From Alopecurus myosuroides (taxonomy: Eukaryota > Streptophyta > Magnoliopsida > Poales > Poaceae), in the NCBI GenBank assembly GCA_028641055.1, contig CM054057.1:724309931-724373930 (forward strand): a stretch of 64,000 bases of DNA, written 5' to 3'. The translations under genes were made by a program, and so were the position numbers. How positions within the stretch are numbered: the stretch's first letter is position 1; the number at the start of each line of letters is the position of its first letter. A model generated the notes under the pieces. The model searched no databases and was not told the DNA's origin. It saw only the letters and a list, made by a program, of their open reading frames with translations. This document shows positions 22,719 through 32,039 of the stretch, one piece after another.

Positions 22719-23734
22719 GGCTGTGTTCTTGAGATTAAAATGAAATTTATTTCATTATTTTCTCATATTAATGAGATCATACACATACTGACTTTACTTT
22801 GGGGCTCATGCTTCACTTGCATGCCAACCGGCAATATACATAAAATGGCATATTATTTTGTTTTCTTTTCGAACACTTGCATGCTACTTATGATTGATAG
22901 GAAAACCTGTCAAAACGGGTATAAGTGAGAACAGGTCCGGCATAAGATTTTGATACCCTAGTATGAACAATGCTTTATTTGGTCTTCATTTTCCACTACA
23001 AAAGGGACATGAATCTTTTAAAGCGGTGTACACAACAGCAGCACATTACTACTGAACTTTCTTTCTCCCCTTTTAGACAGCTGATGAGCTATCTATCTTA
23101 GCTTTTGCATGGCCTGATTAAAATGAGAATAAAAAAGTTGTGCAATTAGGGCTTTCCATGAACTGGCTTCAACTAACTTGGAATCGGCTTTTGGGTGAAT
23201 TATTCTCTTTTGCTTGTTTAGTGACACATATTGGATTGGGTCCTTCATATGGACAAGGAGATAACGCTGGTGCTGTATTGCATTGTGTGGACCAAATCTT
23301 TAGCCAATTAACCTGATTTTCGATATGTACATTCACCTATTAATTGATTGATTTGGCCCACTGATCCTACATGCCTAGGGTAATTGCTCCACTTGTAAGC
23401 ATGTTAGGCACCGCCGATGTGGATTATTAGTGAATCTTTTGGAATGGAAACATTTCAATCTACAGAAGTCATGTCGGGTGTGTATTACAGAGAGGCTTTT
23501 TCCCACCTGGTACTTCTCTCCAGCCTTGGTTCATCTGCCAATTAAGCGATTGATTCGTCGAAAGCATGTGCTTAATCGACCTGGTGAAAATAAGTTAAGG
23601 ATCTAAGTGGCATGCTGGTGTTATGGATCTGCAGGGTGCAATTTCAAAGGATGATTTCTGATCTATCTCTTGGCTTAAGCAATGCATCTTCTGTCGTTTT
23701 AGCTAAAACCGTTGTATTTTCTGTATCTTTTCAG
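22719..23734. other. Intergenic, no gene recognised
   Basis: AT-rich sequence. Its left 120 bases are the right half of the duplicated segment. A CACTACAAAAGGG string at 22996 resembles a CACTA end but has no partner. No open frame with protein-like composition was found. Confidence 0.4.
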
Positions 23735-23888
23735 GTATGCAATTTTAAGCGAGCTGAGGGTAGCTACTGGGGTATCTTTGTCGAAAAGAGGCTTGCAAAT
23801 AATATCGGAGAGTAGTGGCTGTCATCAGGATACGCGTCATCTGACAGAAACAGAATGCATGGATGCTTTTCAAAGTGATGGAGCGTAG
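23735..23888 (+). pseudogene. Exon-like fragment of an unidentified gene
   Basis: A good splice acceptor (pyrimidine tract ending TTTTCAG at 23734) is followed by a 50-codon frame beginning YAILSELRVATGVSLSKRGL and ending MDAFQSDGA at a TAG (23886-23888). Composition is protein-like and would suit a last coding exon. I do not recognise the family. An alternative frame ends earlier (NNIGE). No upstream exon could be connected. Confidence 0.25.
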
Positions 23889-24288
23889 AACGTCATAACG
23901 ACATGATGCGATGTTCTGAAGGGGACACAACATGACCGGCCGGCTTAATGTTGATCATTAAAACGAGGAGGTTATAATATTCAGGGGACAGATTGTAGCT
24001 GACTTTGTTGGTGCGGAGGCCAGAAAGTAAAATTCAACCCCAAATTTGGGGAGGCTATATGCGTTCCTTTTTGCAAAAAAAAAAAGAAGATATTTTGTTT
24101 CGTAGCAACAAGATGGTAAAAAAGAAAATTAGGGCAGTACTGGAGCTGCGGTTGAGCCGGTGCTATCACACCCACCGTCAGATGCGAGTGGAGTTTCAGG
24201 TGTGATTTAACTAATTGTCTAAATATGTTACTTTGTAGCCTTGTCTAGTGTCAATTTTGGGCCTGAGATTTGCATGTGCTTGCACTTA

Positions 24289-25508
24289 GGTTGTGTTTGT
24301 TTGGGCTGGAGCTCCACGGCTGCAGCTGCTATGGCTCCAGCTACCAGAATCGGCTGTAGCTGCCAGCTTGGGCGGGAAGGTTGGAGCCGTCTGATGTTTG
24401 TTTCGCCGGCTGTTATAGTTGCGGCTGCACCTAAACATGTTAAAATGACCCGAATACCCTGTAGTTCTACGGATCGGGCTTAAGTGCTAATTGCACTATT
24501 ATAGCTGCAAACAAGAACTTTGATAACTATTTTTGCAGGAGATAATCAGTTTTAACTGAATTTTATGGTAATTATATTTGTTTTACATCTAAATAATTTT
24601 TTTTATTAAACATATATATCATCATCTAATTAGAAAAAGATATTGGACATTTTGGGAAAGAATCATCATCATCTAATACTGTACAAGTACGGTGCCCCTT
24701 TGGCAGTACATGGCTGGACAGAATCGGGATCCATCGACTGTAGTAGATAGAAACAGAGGAGCCTCGCCATGGTGGTCGCATCCGCTGGTGGATTCATGAC
24801 AACGGACCAGAGGGTCTCGCCATGGAGGACGGCGGCGATTGTTGAGGGCGCATGTTGGGGACCGGGCCTGATTGGGGGAGGCCGAAGAGGGACGAGAGCG
24901 GTGCGGGCGGAGGCCGAGGCATCGGGGAGAGGCCGGGACGGAGGCTTGGTCGTCGGAGCGGGGGCCATGTCGGCGGCGGCACCGGAACAGAGGAGTTTTC
25001 CTCTTACCTCCGGTCGGGGCAGGGGAGCTCGCCGGAAGCTCTTCCTTCGGTCGGGGCAGGGGTTGAGAGCTGGCGCACGGAGGCGGGGCCTTGGAGGAAC
25101 CGTTCCGCCGTACAGAAGAGGTCGGCGGCGCCGATAGTCGGAGATCGAGCCGGCGGCGGCTCCGATGTGGATGCAGGACGCGGACAAACTGTAACAATTG
25201 TGTCTCTTTTTTTCTTTTGAAAGTGTCGGTCGGGTGCCAGGATGAAAAGGAGAAGAAAACGTTTGAGAGCATTTGGTGCGTAATATGGAGTTTGATGGGA
25301 GGGTAAACTTGTCAAAATCGTGTTTGGAGCTGGCTTCAGCTGGAACAAGCAGCGAAATCATGGCTTCCACCTCGTAATTCAATTTTTGGCAGCGCTCCAC
25401 TCAAGCCGCTGCATGGAGCTGGGCAAAAAAACATTGTTTGTTTCGGGTCCGGCTTCTACGGGCAAGAATCTGTTGGAGTAGCTGATTGAAGCCCAAACAA
25501 ACGGACCC
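24289..25508. mobile_element. Harbinger-like element, 1.2 kb, GC-rich interior
   Basis: The left end GGTTGTGTTTGTTTGGGCT and the reverse complement of the right end (GGGTCCGTTTGTTTGGGCT) match at 16 of 19 bases, with TTA on both sides (24286-24288 and 25509-25511). Subterminal regions are AT-rich MITE-like sequence. The central 24690-25250 is GC-rich with a 243-codon frame on the minus strand (25400-24669), Pro/Arg-rich and without a recognised domain. That may be captured gene DNA or chance openness in GC-rich sequence. Confidence 0.55.
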
Positions 25509-25572
25509 TTAAAGGCGTGGTATAACTAATTGTTTAAATATGCTGATGGAGGTCTCTCTGCTTAACCAACTG

Positions 25573-25683
25573 CAGATAGCTCAGTGGTGAGTGGATCAGG
25601 TTGGCAGGCTTGCATATGCACCTTGGATGGCTGGAACGGATGATCAACTTAATTGCCTATTTGGAAGATTCTTGGAGTTGCAA
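25573..25683 (+). pseudogene. Exon-like fragment of an unidentified gene
   Basis: The fragment is bounded by an acceptor (CTGCAG ending 25572) and a strong donor (TTGCAA|GTAAGT at 25683). The best frame reads VDQVGRLAYAPWMAGTDDQL and NCLFGRFLELQ, but a TGA near 25588-25590 interrupts its start. It looks like a real internal exon of a host or captured gene. The 5' bases resemble a tRNA A box, but no B box follows. Confidence 0.3.
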
Positions 25684-25776
25684 GTAAGTTCTGACAAGAA
25701 AATGATTGATACTAGAGATGCTCTATGTACTCTTGGCCGTTTGTCGATGCTGTGCCCCGGAAACATCAGCGCCCTA

Positions 25777-25876
25777 NNNNNNNNNNNNNNNNNNNNNNNN
25801 NNNNNNNNNNNNNNNNNNNNNNNNNNNNNNNNNNNNNNNNNNNNNNNNNNNNNNNNNNNNNNNNNNNNNNNNNNNN
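25777..25876. other. Assembly gap (100 N)
   Basis: Exactly 100 N, the usual placeholder for a gap of unknown size. The left part of Ty3 element A, including its 5' LTR and gag-pol, may be missing here or truncated. Confidence 0.98.
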
Positions 25877-26603
25877 GAGCCAAACTTTTTTGACTTTTCT
25901 TACTTAAGCTCGATGTGACTCGCACTAAAGTGGCATGATTTGCTCGCTTACGATTACAATCAGCCATGATGCCCAATGGGACTGGCCTGACCCTGTTTTC
26001 GTACAGATGTAACAACATGATTATCCACGCGAAAGCCGGCTTACAGTACAAGAGAGTCAAAAGGGTCATCTAAACCACAAGTTATGCAGAGTACAGGGTT
26101 AATAGCCGGAAACTCAAAGTTTATTAAGCATAACTTCAAAACCTATGTGAAACGGCTCTAGGTTTTGGGCTTAGCAGAGACAACTTGTTTTCCTTGAAAG
26201 ACCTCACACCCCTAGACTCGGAATTTCGGGTCTTGGGGACTGGGGATTTTGAAAAAAGAAGAAAGATGCTTAGCTATTAAGCTCAAAAACCCAAAAATCC
26301 GAATCTTGGGGACTTGGGGACTTAGAGAAAAGTCCACCCGTCAAAACCCACGAGACTCGGAAACCGAGTCTCACAAAAGGAACCATAAAGAAAGTCGGGA
26401 ATATCAAGAATAAATGAGCTCAAAGGCAGATAAATATCAAAATCATCCAAAGGCCAGAAGAGGCACGAAGTATATCAAGGCATTAAAGTACATTACAAGT
26501 CTTGATACTAGTATCAAAGGTGCACAGGCGCACCGTAAAAAATAATTGTTCAAAGAGCCCGTTGGCCGACTGACGCATACGAAACGACAGCGGATAGCAA
26601 ATA
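25877..26603. other. 3' flank of the antisense gene, no other gene
   Basis: This stretch is downstream of the antisense gene stop, so it probably contains its 3' UTR and the adjoining retroelement sequence. No domain was recognised. Confidence 0.4.
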
Positions 26604-29600
26604 TCACTCGACATCCTGGGCTGAGGCATCCATCTTCTCCTTGCCCTTGCCAGTCGGGTCTTGTCCCTTGACTTGCTCTTCAGCACTCTTGGTAGCAGCA
26701 GCACCCGGATCAGCAGTAGTGCCGGCCCGTGCAGGAGGAGGGACGATTGGTGTGGAGGTAGCAGGCGCAGAATCGGCCTCAGCCTTCTTCTTCGCGGCCT
26801 CTTCTCTCAACTGGGAAGCCTCCGCCTTCCATCGGGCCAGCATGTCGTACGGCTTGGGAAGATCCGACTTAATCACCTTATCATCAGCATCATACGCAGG
26901 GATAATTGAGTTGATATCCAAGCCATCAGCAATCACACTGGCCGGGTGACGAACTTCCTTCTGGATGGCCTTGAAATTCTTCACTGAGAACTTGGACCCG
27001 TCATGGTTGAATTCTGGAAACCCGCCCACAAGCTTGGCCGGCTCGAGCTTAGGAAAATAAGCTTTAGCCAGCGCAAGCCCCCGGGTTACTCCAATCCGGC
27101 AGGACGAGCGCTTCCAGTGCCCAATCCACTCGGGTATAGTGGAGCAGGCGTCCAACAACCTCTTCAGGTTGCCGTGCCCAACACCTGGCCATTGCAGTTC
27201 TTGAAGGATCCATTTGGTTCCGGCACAGAGCTGCCGGATAGTGTTCTTGATGGTTTTCAATTTGGCAATGTCATCTTCGTCCGGGATTACTTCATCCGGA
27301 CCTGCAGAAAGTAGGAAAAAACAACGAGTAAGGAAATCCGACTATTTATCAAAATGAGAATCCGGGTCATAATTATCAAAGTTAGGAATCGTACCAGTCA
27401 ATGCACGATATGTATCGGCAATTTGAACAGAAACCTTTGTCAGCTCATCTTCTGCTGCATGAGCCCTCCTCCTATACTTCCTCGTGATCTTCCCGCTCCT
27501 CCTAGCTTCAGCTTCAGCCGCCTCACGCAGAGCCACCTCCTTCTCAACGGCCTTCGCCAATTTCTTCTCGGATTGGGTCACGAAAGCCTGAGTGGGGACA
27601 CAAGGAAGGATTAGTCGGATATACTACGAAGTTCCAAGCAAATTATCAATAAATTCACTCGGAACTTGGGGACTAGATAAGGATACAGGCAATATTATTT
27701 GGATTTACCTCATGTTTAGCTATCAAAGCTTCTAAGATATTTTCTTCATCGGCCCTCAAGGTGTGAAGGGCATCAAGCATCTGGGAGAACGTCATGTCTT
27801 CGGGCCTGACACCAGAAGAGCCGGCAGCTTGATCGCCTGGCGGGTGAACTTTCCCCGACTTTGGGGTCGAGACCCGGACTGTCTGGGTGTCCGGGTTTGG
27901 AGAACTCATCTTTGTGTCCAGGATCTCAACCTTCTCATCCTCAGCCTCTTCGGATGGCTTTGGAGACCCGGCTTCCTGGTGAGCTGGGTCACCCAAGGGG
28001 CCTTGTTCCTGGTTGTCTTCAGCATCCCCGCCAGTCGCAGCGTCCATATTATCAGTCGGCCCCTCCGTCTCCCGGTTATCTGTCTCCATGTTCTCCGGGT
28101 CACTAAGTGTGACTTGGGCGCTAAGGAAAAAAGAGAGAAACAGTTAGCGACAGTGGATGAAAATTATCAGGTATACAAGGATATCATATAGCGAAGACTC
28201 ACCAGGCGTTTACAGCGTAATCTGGTGGGAGCTCGCTGCTGGAAGCAGATGAAGCTGTTACAGGAACCGATAGCGGAACCCGGAACCGCCCGGCCCGTGG
28301 ATGGCTGGGGGAGGGGTGACGCCGAGGAGAGTTGGAAGGATGAGGTGGAGGAGTACCGGCACGGTGGACTGGTGAGGTGGAGATGCCCGGGTTGAGGGGA
28401 TCGTCACCCGGGGAACTCCGGGTCACTCTACGCTTGGCCGGAAGAGTGTCCTTCAAGCATGATGAGTTGGATAATTGTTGGTTAAGTTTTCGCATGTTAT
28501 CAAAGGAATAGGGTTCGGAGGACATAAAGTAGAAGGGAACCTTGGATACCACACCTCTGGTCTTCCTCTTGGCCCCGACCGTTACTTCTTGTTCGGATTC
28601 GCTTTGATCGGACTCGGTGGCCTCCGGGTCCTCCTCTTCCTTGTCATCTTTTTCCTCCAACCCTGTGAGCCGAGTATGTATAGTTGGAAAAAGTTAGACG
28701 AGTGAGAAAAATGACGCAAGTGAAGCCGATAGAAGACCCGGATAAATACCTTAATCATTATCAGCCGGTTCTTCCTCTTCTTCCGGGTTTCCGGAAGAAG
28801 GGGAGGTCTCGACGTTCCAGAAGACGTTATCAGCCTGAGATAGAAGCATGAAAATGAGCATTAGTGGTTGTATCGAGTCAAATTGTGAGGACAAGTGCAT
28901 AGGTATCGGATTTTACAGCTGGAGCCGGGTTATCCCGGGTAAATGGCGCTAACCCGGCGATGTTCTTGATCACTTCCAACTTCTCCGTCAAGAAACTCTT
29001 GATGGTCTTGTTGGTGTCGCCAGCCGGATAATTCTTTGAAGAATATTGGAGCGCATCCGTAACGTGCCCCGAGTAGTCGCACATTAACTTTGTGCGGATG
29101 GAATTGGGCTGGATTCGAAAGTCTACCCATGTCTTAACCCGGTTGAGCCCAAGAAGACCTTGGGCAGAGAGGATGGCTATTTTTGTTAGGTGGGGCTGGA
29201 TTGCTTCCCTATCCGACTCAGGGGCAAAGGCGTTGAAAGACTCAGAGATATTAAGGAGACCCTCCGAGTAACCCGGCAATTTCCTTTCGCCGGGTGGGGA
29301 GGTGTCTCGGCAGTAGAAGAAGGACAATTGCCAGTGCTTAACGTGAGAATTCAGATTGAGAGTCGGCATTGGTGAATTCTTGCGGCGTTGGATGGAAACC
29401 CCGCCGCGAGCAAGAAGCGCCCCGTCACCGCTTTCGCGGCACGGTTTGCATTGGAAAAGTTCAATGAAAAGAGCCAGATTTGGCGGAATGCACAAATAAG
29501 ACTTGCAAAGGATGATAAAATGGGTAATGTTCAACATAGAGTTAGGCCCTATGTCGAACACCCGGAGGCCATAGTGGCTCAAGACCTCGCGGAAAAAAGG

Positions 29601-29846
29601 ATGACCCGGAGGGCGAAACCCCCGGGTCACATGCTCGATGAAGCAGATTACCTCGTCGGCAGCAGGTGTAGGCCGGGTCTCATCACCCGAGACTCTCCAG
29701 TGGATATCTTCCTGAGGGGGGAGGACCTCTAACTCGGCCAGCTCCTCTAGCTTGGCCTTGGTAACGGTGGATCGCGCCCAGTTGGCGGATATAGATTGGG
29801 TCGTCCTTGTTTTAGCTTGCTGCTTCCCTTGCTTCTTGGGAGCCAT
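26604..29846 (-). pseudogene. Antisense six-exon gene of Ty3 element A (gypsy-type transposon domain)
   Basis: The protein resembles plant 'putative gypsy type transposon' proteins (PF04195 type), encoded antisense in certain Ty3 elements; function unknown. Coding exons by splice signals and phase: 29846-28917, 28834-28750, 28662-28203, 28120-27709, 27587-27395, 27301-26604. They sum to 2778 bases (926 codons), and every junction keeps frame. Exon 1 holds the domain (VICFIEHVTRGFRPPGHPFF, LSHYGLRVFDIGPNSML). The middle is acidic (DKEEEDPEATESDQSESEQE), followed by a coiled-coil-like Lys/Glu exon and a last exon starting GPDEVIPDEDDIAKLKTI. One TAA at the end of exon 2 (about 28751-28753) breaks an otherwise intact gene. 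Confidence 0.75.
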
Positions 29847-29855
29847 GGGTTCAGT

Positions 29856-30378
29856 CTGCAAAACACGAGACGAAAAGGTACAAGACATAAGACTCGGAAA
29901 TCATGGGTTATCCGGATATATGCAAGCAGTATCAAAAAGAGGTATGGGAACTATGAGTTGTCCGGGTATCACTGGACGGAGCGAAAGTTACAGATTATCC
30001 GAGTATCGAGTATCAGTACAGAAACTATTGGGGACTTACGTATTAGCGAGCGTTTGTGGAAGAAGGTTGATTGACCATGTATCTACTGCAGGTAAAAGAA
30101 CCGGAAGAAGTGGATTTTCCGGGTATCAATGACAGCCGCGGAAAATTTGAGCGAAATGAATCTAGATTGGAAAATTTGTGAACGATTTCACGGAGAAATT
30201 TATGATTAAAAGCGGTCGGAGAGTGATGTATGACCATCTATTAAGCTATTGGACGAGCTAGCAAGTATCTATGCGACTTAATCCGGCACGGAGCAAGAAA
30301 TGGCCGCGGTTGACCTAGATCCAATCTAGGTCAAAACGAAGAGATTAAGATTTGAATCAATGGGAGCAAGAAACTTAC
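29856..30378 (-). other. Intron in the 5' UTR of the antisense gene
   Basis: Donor CCCCG|GTAAGT at 30379/30378 and acceptor TTTTGCAG|ACTGAACCC just before the ATG at 29846. A 5' UTR exon of about 240 bases (about 30620-30379), GC-rich near the donor, would precede it. Inferred from splice signals only. Confidence 0.5.
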
Positions 30379-30643
30379 CGGGGCGGATTGGAGCAGAGCT
30401 CGACGGCGGCAGATGGCACAGTCTTGATTCCCCTTTGCGACTCCCGGCGGGCTGGTCAAGGGCGCGGCAGCGGAGTTCGGCGGCAGCGCGGGGCGGGCCG
30501 TAGACGAACACAGACGGCGGCGGTTTTGCTCCGGCGATGCGCACGAGGTCTCCGTGGTGGCGCCCCGTGAGCTCAGGAGTGGAAGTGATGGAGAGGAAGA
30601 AGAAGAAGGAATGAGCCGTTGGGGTTAGGTTACCCCCTAGGTA

Positions 30644-30655
30644 CCTATTTATAGG
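30644..30655 (-). promoter_or_regulatory. TATA box for the antisense gene
   Basis: Minus-strand CCTATAAATAGG, a strong TATA box, lies about 25-30 bases before a likely transcription start near 30615-30620. A CT-rich leader (TTCTTCTTCTTCCTC), typical of plant 5' UTRs, follows. It lies 385 bases from the LTR, so the antisense gene has a promoter separate from the LTR. Confidence 0.65.
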
Positions 30656-31039
30656 TACGGGAGGGTAAACCTAGGCCAACGGGCGGGAGTCGGAAATTTC
30701 GGGATAGGGGATATCCATCCTGATTTTCTGAGATATGCGTTAAGTGCTGGGCGGGATATCCGGAATGGATAGGAGACAAATCCCTTCCGTGATACCTGGA
30801 TCGATTAACGGGTGAAATAAGCCGGATCTTTGGCATCTTTATCAGGACACTGACCCGGAAAAGTAAACACTGGACTTGGAGAAAGCCGGGTTACTATATG
30901 GCCACCATGGAGTTAGGCCTAGCTGTTTATCAAAGCAACCTAACCCGACCTCTGTGGACTTGTATGTTTGTTATTTTTGCAGGGAATAGCATGCGCTTCA
31001 AGGAGGATCCCATGAAGCCCAAGCTATTTTGGGGACTAC
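30656..31039. other. Spacer between antisense promoter and 3' LTR
   Basis: No coding frame. It probably contains the upstream promoter of the antisense gene and, at its right end, the polypurine tract (about 31027-31039) of element A. Confidence 0.45.
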
Positions 31040-31516
31040 TGATGGAGGGATGATAACCCGGTAGGCCAACGCCAAGGAATAACTCGGCCCAAAGGACGCT
31101 GCGCAAGACCCGGCTTAGGATAAAGGAGTTTCTAGAAGGCCCAGGAACGTAGGCCTCGTAACCCGGTTTGTGGGTTCCGATAAGGAAGTTTAGGGTTTGT
31201 AAGCAGTGTCCGGGTAGGATTCAGAGTGCGCCTTGGAGAGTAGGCCAGGGGGTCCGGATATTATATAAGCCGGCCCCTAGGGTTAGACCGAGAGAGATCC
31301 AAGAGTTTTGAGCAACATCGTTAGGTATCGAGTATCCAATGTAACACGAGAGTTGAGTTAATATATTTAGATCGGAGACTCGGCGACTTGATTGCCGGCT
31401 ACCAGATCGCACATCATCATGTTTTCCCTTGAGCTAAACCCTCTCCCAAACACCAGAGTCGATTTGCCCCAAGACAAGTTACCCCCGGTAAGGTCTGCCG
31501 TGATTATCCCACGACA
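31040..31516 (+). repeat. 3' LTR of Ty3 element A
   Basis: 477 bp starting TGATGGAGGGATGATAACCC and ending TTATCCCACGACA. The reverse complement of the LTR at 49344-49869 starts TGTTGGGGGGATGATAACCC and ends with the same 13 bases. Both share a TATA box in ATTATATAAG/ACCGGCC context (about 31260). No primer-binding site follows at 31517, which identifies it as the 3' or a solo LTR. Confidence 0.8.
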
Positions 31517-31759
31517 AGAACGGCCTGCCTCCTTCGAACTTCAACGAGGCCGGTCGTCGGCTGTGGTGGGGCGGAGGGCCGACTCTTCAGAGCGTCATGA
31601 ACTACATCAGGGATGGCGATAACCCCCGCCTGCGCTACCCTCACGCCCAGTCCCGGAGTCGTGATCCTTCGAGGGAGTCCAGAGCACCGTCCGACGATAG
31701 TGACGACGACGGCGGCGACTACGAGTCGGAGTACTATAGGCCTAGGCAGGAGTATGACT
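31517..31759 (+). pseudogene. C-terminal ORF fragment with acidic tail
   Basis: Directly after the LTR a frame reads NGLPPSNFNEAGRRLWWGGG, then PTLQSVMNYIRDGDNPRLRY, a Ser/Asp-rich linker (SDDSDDDGGDY), and ends YYRPRQEYD at TAG. The WWGG and MNYIRDGDNP blocks look like a folded domain whose N-terminal part was lost at the LTR insertion. I do not recognise the family. The AP2-like gene downstream and this piece may both be CACTA cargo, but that is speculative. Confidence 0.35.
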
Positions 31760-32039
31760 AGCAGATATCATATCCAGTCTTGCCATTATGTAGATCTATG
31801 CTCTCCGTTTAGGTTTAGATCCACTCTTGCCATTATGTACTGCCTTTTTTATCTATCCAAAATGCATGTTTGTGTGCAATATGGGCGCGAGCGCCGGTGC
31901 AACAATTTTTGTGAACACTTTTTCAACAGATTTATGATCATGTATTCCATGTTTATTATTACACATCACCAACAACATCCCTATCTAGTCTTATGAATTT
32001 TCTTCGTGTAGAGATGGTCCATGAACCCTTTTCCCTTGC
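31760..32039. other. Spacer, 3' side of the CACTA 1 transposase
   Basis: A near-repeat of CCACTCTTGCCATTATGTA / CCAGTCTTGCCATTATGTA occurs at 31774-31835. The CACTA 1 left terminus could not be found and was probably lost at the LTR A junction. Confidence 0.4.

Larger units (their letters stand above)
25877..31516 (+). mobile_element. Ty3-gypsy element A (3' part with antisense gene and 3' LTR)
   Basis: The element reads on the plus strand, as judged by its 3' LTR (31040-31516) and the G-rich polypurine tract just before it (TTTTGGGGACTAC). The 5' LTR and gag-pol are not in the visible sequence; the left side ends at the assembly gap. The internal region carries a long antisense gene. The LTR is related to that of element B at 49344-49869. 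The exact left limit is unknown. Confidence 0.7.

Noticed and set aside
22993..23010. CACTACAAAAGGG as a CACTA terminus
   Set aside because: No inverted partner, no subterminal repeats and no 3-bp duplication nearby.
24669..25400. 243-codon minus frame as a real gene
   Set aside because: Pro/Arg-rich, no domain, overlapping open frames on both strands, and it lies across a MITE-like element; kept only as possible captured DNA.
25573..25640. TAGCTCAGTGG string resembling a tRNA A box
   Set aside because: No B box (GGTTCGANTCC type) and no cloverleaf pairing downstream; better explained as an exon-like sequence.
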